Source of the DNA: Lantana camara
Taxonomy: Eukaryota; Streptophyta; Magnoliopsida; Lamiales; Verbenaceae
Direction: 5' to 3'
Assembly (NCBI GenBank): GCA_037501455.1
Contig: CM074855.1
Location: 36,923,001-36,987,000 of the forward strand
Length of the DNA: 64,000 nucleotides
Part shown: positions 10,993 through 21,315 of the stretch, one piece after another
Numbering within the stretch: position 1 is the first letter of the stretch
Layout: each line of letters opens with the position of its first letter
Notes under the pieces: model-generated
Told to the model about the DNA's origin: nothing
Databases searched by the model: none
What the model saw: only the letters and a program-made list of their open reading frames with translations
Program-made: the position numbers and the translations under genes

Positions 10993-12145
10993 TCCAGTCA
11001 CGCGACTAGGCCCGATTAACTCGTTTAATCATTTTAAAGCCTCAACTCATGTATCCAAGTTATTGTGAGTGACCCTCTAGGTTCTCAATTCAATTAGTAG
11101 TGACCCTAATTAATTAATTCACTAATTAATTAATCAGTCCACAGATTAAACGACCATAATCTAGCAATAGGTGTTTAACCCTTAGCTGAATTGGAATGTT
11201 CGGATTCGACAGAACCTTTAAGTCTTTGATTCATTGTGAGATAAAATCCTCCTACGTACTATCTCTCAACCATGATCTAGGGCAAGGGATTAATCAGAAC
11301 CCTAATAATCCGGTCTTAAAGCTAAGTGCATTTCATATCCATTTGATCTCAATCTAAGAAACCATTTTCTTGATGTCTTGATCTACTGCCTTGGCCAAGG
11401 ACTCCATATGGCATATGAATGACTTACACAATAAGAGATCACCTTGCAAATACAAGTGTAGGTCCTTTCTTGATTCTCATTGACTTTCATAAATCACTTG
11501 TGCAGCCCCAGCATAAGCCTTGAATCAGTTGTCTAAGGCGACACCCTTTAAAACTTATACCTTAGACTACAAAGTTAACTCATAAAGTGACATGGAACCT
11601 TAAGTCTAAGGATCAATTAATCACATCAATGACCCGTGAGATATTTCCTAATCTGGAAGTTTCCGTTTCCTAAAATAGAAACTTCCTTTCCCATTTAGGA
11701 ATGTTCTCACACGGGGCACCTCAGTGAACTTACATATTGAAGTAAGCACCCTCATGTATCACGCACGTATCAACTATACACTTTGCACCTCCATGAAACA
11801 AGGTGGTCCTTCTTAAGGGCGTGATCCCACAAGCAAGCTTTAGAGGAGTTAAGTTGACACTCGCACTATCGGTAGGACTCATCGGCTTGCAGTATTTTAC
11901 TAATCATGACTTATGTGATATAGGGCTCGTTTCATGAACCATTTCACCTAAATGGTAGAGTCCTAAAGTCATCAGGATTAGGGGAGTTCTCATACATGCA
12001 CAGATAAAGTAAACACATACCAAACAAGAGCATATAAAGAAGTGTTGCCTCAATTCGTTATTTCATTCAAAGATTGTCTGTGATTACAATAAGGAAAAGC
12101 ACAAAGCGGATATACAATCGGCTTTCTAGGGCACTATTCCTAACA

Positions 12146-12160
12146 ATCTCCCACTTGCCC
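12146..12160 (-). other. COP3 polypurine tract
   Basis: Read on the minus strand this is GGCAAGTGGGAGATT, directly before the 3' LTR and after the pol stop at 12162-12164. It would prime plus-strand DNA synthesis. The same tract occurs at 1573-1585 and 25235-25246. Confidence 0.85.
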
Positions 12161-12161
12161 G

Positions 12162-15100
12162 TCAAAGCCATTCTAAAGCTATTCTAAGTCCCATCTTCTG
12201 AAGATGACCTTGGAAAGCTTCTCGACTAAGGGGTTTAGTAAGTGGATCTGCCACGTTCTCTGCTGATGTGACCCTCTCAATTTGCACATCTCCTCTTTTG
12301 ATAATATCACGGATTAGGTGATACTTCCTCACAATGTGCTTAGTCCGTTGGTGAGATCTTGGTTCTCTTGCTTGAGCAACCGCCCCAGTGTTGTGACAAA
12401 ACACATAAATGGGGTCTTTCATGCTAGGAACAACATTCAACTCTTGAATGAAGTTTCTAATCCAAACACCTTCCTTAGCTGCATCATTTGTAGCTAAGTA
12501 TTCAGCCTCAGTGGTCGAATCTGCAGTGGTAGTTTGCTTGGGACTCTTCCAACTCACTGCTCCGCCGTTTAGCCAAAAAATGTATCCTAACATTGACTTA
12601 AAATCATCTAAGTCAGATGAAAAGCTTGCATCGCAGTATCCTTCGACTGTAAGATCTTTCTGACCTCCGTAAACTAAGAATAAGTCTTTAGTACTTTTCA
12701 AGTACTTAAGAAAATTTTTCCCGGCAGCCCAGTGACCATCTCCAGGGTCAGATTGGAAACGACTTGTTACACTAAGTGCATAAGCCACATCCGATCGAGT
12801 ACATAAGATTACATACATTATGCTACCTATTGCTGTTGCATAAGGTGTATTAGTCATTCTTTCCTTCTCAAGGTTAGTCTTAGGACACATCTTCTTTGAA
12901 AGACATGTTCCTACACTCATAGGAAGGTTCTTAACCTTTGCTGACTCCATGTTGAATCGCTTCAATACTTTATCAATGTACAACGACTGTGATAGTCCTA
13001 TTAACCTTCTAGATCTATCTCGATAGATTTTAATTCCAAGGATATAGGACGCATCACCAAGATCTTTCATCTCGAATTGGTTCGATAACCATAACTTAGT
13101 CACTTTCATGTCATCCTTCGAATTCCCAATAAGAAGGATGTCATCTACATAAAGTACTAAGAATTGCACTGAGGTCTCCAATTCCTATCTATACACACAT
13201 GATTCATTCGAAATTTGAATGAAGCCAAACGCTTTGACTGATTCATCAAATCAAATGTTCCAATTCCTAGAAGCCTGTTTCGATCCATAGATTGATCTTT
13301 AGAGTTTGCAAACCTTTTGCTCACTCCCACCGAATCTGAAACCTATGGGTTGTTCCATATAAATGTCTTTATCAATGTCACCATTGAGAAAGGCAGTTTT
13401 CACATCCATTTGCCATATCTCATAGTCATAATATGCACCAATGGCAAACATGATCCGAATAGACTTTTGCATTACAACTGCTGAAAAGGTTTCATCAAAG
13501 TCCACGCCGGGTCTTTGAGTGAATCCTTTTGTAACAAGTCTTGCTTTGTAGGCTGCAATGCTTCCATCAACTCCAAGCTTTCTCTTAAAGATCCATTTGC
13601 AACCTATGGGTTTGACCCCATCAGCCAAATCTACCAAGGTCCAAACTTGGTTGGAGTTCATGGAATCCATTTCGGATTTCATGGCTTCTTTCCACTGTTC
13701 AGAGTCAGAATCTGAAAGTGCCTCCTCATATGTTAAAGGATCATTATCCTTTTGAGAGATTTCATGGAAGAACCCATACCATCTCTCCGGTTGTCTAGGA
13801 GTGCGTTCAGAACGCCTTAGAGGAGAATTTACGTGTGTATCGAAATTCGTGATTGGTTGCGGCTGGCCAGAAGGGGACATTTCTTCAGTGGGTGGTGTGG
13901 GATCACTTTGTACTTCTTCTAATTCTATGATCTTGCCTGTCTTTTCTTTAGGGAACGGTTCCTCCAAAAAAGTGGCATTTCTGGAAACAAACACCTTTTG
14001 CTCAGATTGATCATAGAAGTAGTATCCTATAGATTCCTTAGGATAACATACAAAGTAGAATAAGTTAGAACGAGATTCTAACTTATCTCCCACTGTCCTC
14101 TTCACGTAAGCAGGACAACCCCAAATTCTTAAGTAAGAATAACTAGGGATTTTACCATGCCACATTTCATAGGGCGTTTTAGGGACTAGCTTAGAGGGAA
14201 CTAGATTCAAAATCTTTGCTGCACTTTCTAGGGCATAACCCCAGAAAGAAGGTGGTAAGTCAGTGAAACTCATCATGGAACGAACCATATCAAGTAGAGT
14301 TCGATTCCTTCTCTCAGAAACTCCATTAAGCTGAGGAGTTCCCGGAGGAGTCCACTGAGAGATAATCCCATTATCTTTGAGATGATTAAGGAATTCTTCA
14401 CTAAGATACTCGCCTCCTCGATCAGATCGAAGTGCTTTGATCTTGTGACCAGTTTGGTTCTCAACCTCCTTTTGAAATTCTAAGAATTTCTCAAAAGCTT
14501 CAGATTTATACTTCATTAAGTATACATAACCATACCGACTAAAGTCATCAGTAAAGGTTATGAAATACTGATGATTGTTTCTAGTGCTTACACTAAGAGG
14601 TCCACAAACATCAGAATGGATCAAATCCAAAACCTTAGTGGCATGTTCCACAGTTCCTTTTAAAGGGATTTTGGACATTTTTCCTTTGAGACAGGATTCG
14701 CAAGAAGTTAACTCTTTGAGATCATTTTCAGAGAATGATCCTAAAGTGTTTATCTTGCTAATTCTGTTCTTGGAAATGTGTCCTAATCTAGCGTGCCATA
14801 AGGGAGCTGAAACTTTATCATCTCTCTTACGTTTAGTTTCTCGTTGTATATTCATAATATTGATATTCTGAGTTAGATAAAGTCCATTACATAGAGTACC
14901 GATGTGAACGGAAGAGTTGTTCCGTTTGATAAAATATTTACCATTCTTAATATAAGTTTTATAACCTTCACAATCTAAAATTGGAACTGAAATTATATTA
15001 CGAATAATGCTCGGTACATAAAGGACTTTATTTAAGACTAACTCAAAACTACCTAAATCTAATCTAATTGTGCCTAAAGCTCGAGCTGCAACGTTTGAGC

Positions 15101-16082
15101 CATCACCGATCTTGAAGACACATTCTCCTTCTTTGAGTTGTTGGACTTCACTTAGCATCTGTAAATCATTACAGATATGAGTTCCACAACTGGTATCAAG
15201 TACCCAAGAACTAGAATTAATAGAAAGATTTATTTCAACGAGAAACATACCCTTCTTTAGAGTAGTCTTGTACTCTGGGCAGTTTCTCCTCCAATTTCCC
15301 GCTTTGCCACAATGGAAGCAAACATCCTCTTTCTGATCACGCTTCTTCTTTTGGGCTTTCCCCTTCGAAATGCCACCAGTGGGCCTAAGGGGTTTCTTCT
15401 TCTTCTTTTGGGCTTTCTTGCCCTTACCTTTAGAAGGCCCAGAAGAGGAAGATGGAGCATTCACCATCAAAACCTTATTGTCCTTCTTGATCGTGCTTTC
15501 AGCAGTCACAAGCTGACTAATCAGCTCAGCTATAGTAGCACCAGCATGATTCATATTGAAGTTAAGGACAAATGGGTTAAATGATGGTGGGAGCGAGGCC
15601 AGCAACAAGTCCACTGAAAGCTCAACTTTCAGTGGCATGTCCATGGAAGCAAGTTTCTCAGTAAGGGCGAGAAACTTGAGTCCATATTCATGGACACTAG
15701 AACCTTCCCTCATTCTCAAGTGGAACAATTCCTTTGAAGTGTTATACCTTGTAACACGTTCATGAGGGCGGTAAAGTTGCTCTAATTGGTCGTAAATCTC
15801 CCAAGCGAATTCCATGGCCTCATGTTGCCTTTGCAAGTCCGGAGACATGTTAGCCAACATAAGGCAACGGGCTTGGAGATTATCATCCTCCCACTTCTGG
15901 ATCGCGTCCCGCTCGGCCCGAGTGGGAGCGTCCCCTTCGGGACTAGGCTCCCCTTCGAAGAGAACATAAGTTCTCTTCTCAGAATCTAAAATGATTTTTA
16001 GATTCCTTAGCCAATCAGAATAGTTGAGACCAGTCAACTTGTTTGGCTCGAGGATCGATACAAGAGGGTTTTTGGTTGAAAT
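12162..16082 (-). pseudogene. COP3 gag-pol (Ty1/copia polyprotein), near-intact frame with three stops and no start codon
   Basis: A single frame of 1307 codons encodes Gag, protease, integrase, RT and RNase H in the copia order. Visible parts, in residues counted from 16082, are: Gag from 1 (KLTGLNYSDWLRNLKI); a zinc knuckle near 254 whose His is Asn (CFHCGKAGNWRRNC); protease box near 296 reading DTS instead of DTG; integrase His-His-Cys-Cys zone from about 429 (HARLGHIS) and core to about 590 (SDRGGEYLSEEF, NGVSERRNRT); RT from about 794 with intact YVDDILLIG near 977; and RNase H from about 1149 (GYCDASFSSD, TTEAEYLA). Three stops cluster in the RT, at 13299-13301 (TAA), 13251-13253 (TGA) and 13185-13187 (TAG). 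The COP2 start codon ATG corresponds to ATT here (16080-16082), and the next candidate near 16037 is TTG. There is no frameshift. It is inactive. Confidence 0.92.
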
Positions 16083-16284
16083 TTCAAAACATGTAGAGAA
16101 TCACGGAATCTACGACCTAAAAGGTAAAACAGAGAACTAGTGAGCATGCTGAATTATAACGATATACAAAAGATAAGGTCTTTAATCTAATGTAGCTCCC
16201 ACTGGTTTTCAAAGATTTATAATTCCCAAAGATCTAAGAGGAACGCGTTTCCCAATGGGTACTATGATCCTAAGCATTTTACCT

Positions 16285-16608
16285 CGAACCCACGACTCGC
16301 GGACATTCTAAGTAAAACCCTTGGTAGCTACAACTTACCAATTCTAACACCTTTCGAACTCTTAGTAATTGTTTTTGCATCACCTATCTTTCAATATGGA
16401 CCCACGACTCGTGCGACATCCATATTTACTTAGGCGTTAAGCTAGACCCATCAATCATAAGATCATGATCAAAACTTAGTTCGAACGACCCACGACTCGC
16501 GGACATCGCCCTTGCCAAAATTGATCACGAAATATTGATCATTTAAAATGATCAATTAGGTAACTAAGAACTAATAAGCTCCACTAGCTATCCCACGACT
16601 CGCGGACA
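16285..16608 (-). repeat. COP3 leader: four spaced copies of a ~20-bp motif
   Basis: On the minus strand the motif is TGTCCGCGAGTCGTGGGT with small changes. Copies lie at 16285-16305, 16398-16418, 16486-16505 and 16591-16608, about 90-115 bp apart, in the 600 bp before gag. The same four-copy set is in COP2 (20789-21111). The role is unknown; position suits RNA packaging or translational control. Confidence 0.75.
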
Positions 16609-18280
16609 ATAACTAGCTTCACTTACTAAACTTAAAACCTATTGATGGAATGCTAGGAATTTAATTCAAAATTTGCATCTCGAATTATACACCTATTTGT
16701 TCGAAATTAGCTTAATATTTAATGGGAATTTTCGAATCAACCGGAGAGTTGTCCGGTTCGACCTCACCAACATATATGTTATCCAATTTTATTAGTCTTG
16801 ATTAATGCAAGTACACTTAAATGCATTTCAAACAAGCACATAAACACATAACATGTCCTAGCATGATACTAACATGTGATGATCATGGGTTCTACCTATC
16901 TTATGTGTGATATGTGGGAGCCACTCCACAATCAAAAGTTCTAACATACATGCCATATAAACAGTTCAAATCACATAAGGGAAAGCGGTAACAAAATACG
17001 AGCCCTATCTCTATTACATTTTACAATTGAGAATCCCCTCCCTAACATTTTGAGGGGTCTTCACTTATGGCCTCCTTGTTACTTGAATGTGTTCCATCTT
17101 ACTCCATGGGTGCATTGTCTCCAAAATGAAAATAAAACCTACCACCTATCTCTACTATCAAATTACAATAAAAAGAAAAGGACATAAAGTAATAAGGCTC
17201 AATCTTCGTATTGGCCTTAGACAAATACACGGGGTATACCCCGGCCTCAAAAACACTAATATGGAAAGCCGCATAATAAATCACATAACAGTACGCACAT
17301 AAGTGAGGCTCCAACCTCAATTGAAAAACGCAACTATAGGGCTCCAACCCCAATTTAAACCATTCATGTGCATAAATTAAAACCATACATAAGTCTAAAC
17401 CCATGATCACCTAACATGCTTTTGCGAGAATTTAAATTTAGCCAATAAATTAAAATTCCCGTTTCAAGTCCTAATGACTTAAAACACGACTTAGATGCAA
17501 TTCTTGTTCAAAAGTCTTTTCCATAAAACCCGAAAAACAATGAACCAATAAAATTCCAATTAATTTTCGAAAATTAATAATTTTATTCTTTCAATATTTT
17601 TCAGAAAATAAAGTTTGCAATTTTTCACAAAATTTAAATCGCTTAGTTTTTCAAAATCCCAATTTAAACAATTATTTCAAAAATAATTCAAATTTAAATA
17701 AAACAAAAATTTTCAGAAAAATTAAATTGGGATTGGATTGGACTTAACAAAAAAATCAAGATCGCGAAACAAGGGCCAGGCCTCGCCCGTCCGCCAGCCC
17801 AGGCGGACCGCACGCATCGCGTACGCCAGCAGCAAGGCAGCCGCCACGTGCGCTCACTTAGGTAGGCGACGGAAGGCTCCCGCGCGGATGCGGGAGGGGC
17901 AGGCGGTCGATCCTAGCCGCTGGCGGGCGGCCTCCCGCGCGGCTGCGTGAGGGATGGGCGGGCAATCCCGCGCGGCTGCGGGATGGTGCGGGCCTGGGCA
18001 TGCGACGGCCTAGCACGGCTAGGCTCACGTTTTCATAACGCGATTTCGTGTTTCGTACTTTTAGTTCAACAATCCAAAATTTAAAACACGATTTAAATAT
18101 ATTTGATCCAAAATAATTTCAATCAAATTTTCGAAAACGTTTTTCAGAAACTTTTAGGAAAAAACACTGTTCGTATTTCAGGCTTTCTAAAAGAACTCAA
18201 GAATACCTAATTCACATCTAAGCCTAAGAATTTCGACCAAATTCAGAATAATTGAGACGAATCAGAAACACGATTAACGA
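16609..18280 (-). other. COP3 leader, rest, with GC-rich hairpins
   Basis: This is untranslated leader matching COP2 19490-20790 in reverse. It holds a GC-rich island (about 17760-18010) with three hairpins: 17877-17896, 17932-17951 and 17965-17984, with arms CCCGC/GCGGG (the middle one has a mismatch in one arm). A 71-codon open frame over the island (17738-17950, plus strand) follows from base composition and is not called. Confidence 0.7.
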
Positions 18281-18296
18281 GGTGGCTCTGATACCA
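18281..18296 (-). other. COP3 primer binding site (initiator tRNA-Met)
   Basis: On the minus strand this reads TGGTATCAGAGCCACC, 5 bases after the 5' LTR end. It is a perfect plant initiator-tRNA-Met PBS. Confidence 0.9.
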
Positions 18297-18301
18297 CTTT
18301 T

Positions 18302-19484
18302 TGTAAACGGAATCAGAAAAGCAGCGGAAATTTAAAAAAATTTCCGACAAAAGGATCTTGGACTCGCAATCGTGTATCCAAATTCGCAATGTAACCAAGT
18401 TGTTGTGTGTGGCCCTATAGGTTCGCAATTCAATTAGCAGTGACCCTAATTAATTAATTCACTAATTAGTTAATCAGTCCACAGATTAAACGACCATAGT
18501 CTAGCAACAGGTGTTTAACCCCTAGCTGAATTGGAATGTTCGGATTTGACAGAACCTTTAAGTCATTGATTCATTGTGAGATACAATCCTCCTACGTACT
18601 ATCTCTCAACCATGATCTAGGGCAAGGGATTAATCAGAACCCTAATAATCCGGTCTTAAAGCTAAGTGCATTTCATATCCATTTGATCTCAATCCAAGAA
18701 GCCCTTTTCTTGATGTCTTGATCTATTGCCTTGGCCAAGGACTCCATATGACATATGAATCACTTACACAATAAGAGATCACCTTGCAAATGCAAGTGTA
18801 GGTCCTTTCTTGATTCTCATTCACTTTCATGAATCACTTGTGCAGCCCCAGCATAAGCCTTGAATCAGTTGTCTAAGGCGACACCCTTTAAAGCTTATAC
18901 CTTAGACTACAGAGTTAACTCATAAAGTGACATGGAACCTCAAGTCTAAGGATCAATTAATCACATCAATGACTTGTGAGATATTTCCTAATCTGGAAGT
19001 TTCCATTTCCTGAAATAGAAACTTCCTTTGCCAATTAGGAATGTTCTCACACGGGGCACCTCAGTGAACTTACTTATTGAAGTAAGCACCCTCATGTATC
19101 ATGCACGTATCAACTATACACTTTGTACCTCCATGAAACAAGGTGGTCCTTCTTAAGGGCGTGATCCCACAAGCAAGCCTTAGAGGAGTCAGGTTGACAC
19201 TCCCACTGTCGGTAGGACTCATCGGCTTGGAGTATTTTACTAATCATGACTTATGTGATATAGGGCTCGTTTCATGAACCATTCACCTAAATGGTAGAGT
19301 CCTAAAGTCATCAGGATTAGGGGAGTTCTCATACATGCACAGATAAAGTAAATGCATACCAAACAAGAGCATATAAAGAAGTGTTGCCTCAACTCGTTAT
19401 TTCATTCAAAGATTGTCTGTGATTACAATAAGGAAAAGCACAAAACGGATATACAATCGGCTTTCTAGGGCACTATTCCTAACA
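18302..19484 (-). repeat. COP3 5' LTR (1183 bp, with internal deletion)
   Basis: It matches the 3' LTR (10238-12145) at both ends, but the junction near 18387-18392 jumps from the equivalent of about 10327 to about 11048, removing about 720 bp. The lost part contains the TATA box (10624-10633) and the G-boxes (10961-10992). GTATCCAA occurs near both breakpoints in the full-length LTR (10313-10320 and 11051-11058), which suggests a short-homology event, although the join is not exactly at that repeat. Confidence 0.9.
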
Positions 19485-19489
19485 ACAAG

Positions 19490-21315
19490 CCTGCACAGGC
19501 ATCCCGCAACCGTGCGGGACGTCCTGCACGCTCCGTCCCGCAACCGTGCGGGACACCCGACAAATCCCCCCCTCCCCGCTATGCTTGCTGATGCGCGAGC
19601 GGTCATGCTTCGTGATTCCGGCCCGTTTTTTGTTTTTTCGTGTTTTTCGTTTTTTCTGTCCTTGAAATCCCGATTTAATTTTTCCTTAAATTTTACTTTA
19701 TTAAATTAGAATTATTTATGAAATAATTGTTTAAATTGGGATTTTGAGAAATTAAGACGATTTAAATTTTGGCGAAATTACGAACTTTATTTTCTGAAAA
19801 TATTGAAAGAATAAAATTATTAATCTTCAGAAATTAATTGGAATTTTATTAGTTTATGGTTTTTCAATTTTTATAGAAAAGGCTCTTGAACAAGAATTGC
19901 ATCTAAGTCGTGTTTTAAGCTATTAGATCTTAAAGCAAGAATTTTAATTTATTGGTTAAATTTAAATTCTTACAATTTTATCCATGCTAGGTGATCATGG
20001 GTTCAGTCTTATGAATGGTTTTAATTTATGCACATGGATGGTTTAAATTAGGGCTGGAGCCCCATAGTTGCGTTTTTCAATTGGGGTCGGTGCCCCACTT
20101 ATGTGCGTACTGTTATGTATTTATTCTGTGGCTTTCCATATTACTGTTTTGAGGCCGGGGTATGCCCCGTGTAATTGTCTAAGGCTAATATGAAGATTGA
20201 GCCTTATTACTTTATGTCCTTTTCTTTTTATTATAATTTGAGAGTAGAGATAGGTGGTGAGGTCTTTTACTTTCATTTTGGAGACAATGCACCCATAGAG
20301 TAAGATGGATCCACACAACAAGTAACAAGATGGAGGCCATAAGTGAAGACCTCTCGAAGTGTTAGAGAGGATTTCAATTATTGTAATAGATAGGGCATCG
20401 TCTTATTTCCAATCCCCTTATGTGATTTAAACAGTTTTATGTGGCATGTATGTTAGAACTTGTGATTGTGGAGTGGCTCCCACATATCACGCATAAGATA
20501 GGTAGAACCCATGATCATTACATGTTAGTATCATGCTAGGACATGTTATCTGCTATGTGCTTGTGTGAAATGCATTTAAGTTGTACTTGCATTAATCAAG
20601 ACTAATTAAAATGGATAACATATATGTTGGAGAGGTCGAACTGGATAACTCTCCGATTAAATCGAAAATTTCCATTAAATATTAAGCCAATCCTCGAAAA
20701 ATAGGTGTTTAATTCGAGGTGCAAATTTTGAATTAAATTCCTAGCATTCGATCAAAAAGATTTAAGTTTAATAGAGGAAGCTAGTTACTGTCGATGAGTT
20801 GTGGGGTGACTATGTGAAATCTATTAGTTCTTAGTTTCCTAATTGATCATTTTAAATGATCAATATTTCGTGATCAATTTTGGCAAGGGCGATGTCCGCG
20901 AGTCGTGGGTCGTTCGAACGAAGTTTTGATCATGATCTTATGATTGATGGGTCTAGCTTAATGCCTAAGTAAATATGAATGTCGCACGAGTCGTGGGTCC
21001 ATATTGAAAGATAGGTGATGCAAAAACATTACTAAGAATTCCACAATGTTGGAATTGGTAAGTTGTACCTACCTTAGGCTTTCTTAAGAATGTCCGTGAG
21101 TCGTGGGTTCGAGGTAAAGTGCTTAGGACCTTAGTACCCATTGGGATAACAAGAATCCTCTAAGATCTTTGGGAATTATAGATCTTCTAAAAACAGTGGG
21201 AGCTACATAGATTAAAGACCTAATCTCATGTATAACGTTATTGTTCAGCATACTCACTTTGTTCTCTGTTTTTCCATTTAGGTCGTAGATTCTGTGATTC
21301 TCTACGTGTTTTCAA
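19490..21315 (+). other. COP2 leader, right part
   Basis: This continues the COP2 untranslated leader after the COP3 insertion. It begins with two near-identical GC-rich hairpins (19502-19519 and 19535-19554; arms TCCCGC and GCGGGA), and ends with the four-copy motif set (20789-21111) before the gag ATG. A conserved pair of GC-rich segments near 20050-20100 ('ctggagcccc', 'tcggtgcccc') also occurs in COP3. No coding sequence was found. Confidence 0.75.
20789..21111 (+). repeat. COP2 leader: four spaced copies of a ~20-bp motif
   Basis: The motif TGTCCGCGAGTCGTGGGT occurs with small changes at 20789-20806, 20893-20912, 20980-21000 and 21091-21111, spaced 104, 87 and 111 bp. The last copy ends about 205 bp before the gag ATG. 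Unlike the surrounding AT-rich leader, these short islands have stayed similar between COP2 and COP3. Confidence 0.75.

Larger units (their letters stand above)
10238..12145 (-). repeat. COP3 3' LTR (1908 bp, full length)
   Basis: In plus coordinates it runs from TGTTAGAAATGG to CTATTCCTAACA; read on the minus strand it starts TGTTAGGAATAG. It keeps the TATA box and G-boxes that the 5' LTR (18302-19484) has lost. Outside that deletion the two LTRs match closely by eye, with scattered substitutions. Confidence 0.92.
10238..19484 (-). mobile_element. COP3: complete Ty1/copia element, minus strand
   Basis: It is flanked by the 5-bp duplication ACAAG (10233-10237 and 19485-19489). On the minus strand the order is: 5' LTR 19484-18302, PBS 18296-18281, leader, gag-pol 16082-12162, PPT 12160-12146, 3' LTR 12145-10238. 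Length is 9247 bp. It belongs to the same family as COP2, into whose leader it is inserted. The 5' LTR has lost about 720 bp including the promoter. Gag-pol has three stops and no start codon, so the copy is dead but much less decayed than COP2. Confidence 0.94.

Noticed and set aside
13515..15989. Short plus-strand frames opposite COP3 gag-pol
   Set aside because: They are antisense shadows of the long minus-strand frame; matching shadows occur opposite COP2.
17738..17950. Arg/Ala-rich 71-codon open frame in the GC-rich island of the COP3 leader
   Set aside because: It covers hairpin repeats, is not kept in COP2, and its composition follows from GC-rich DNA.
20789..21111. Spaced leader repeats as a CRISPR array
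   Set aside because: There are only four diverged units with unequal spacers of about 70-90 bp inside a eukaryotic retrotransposon, and no cas genes.
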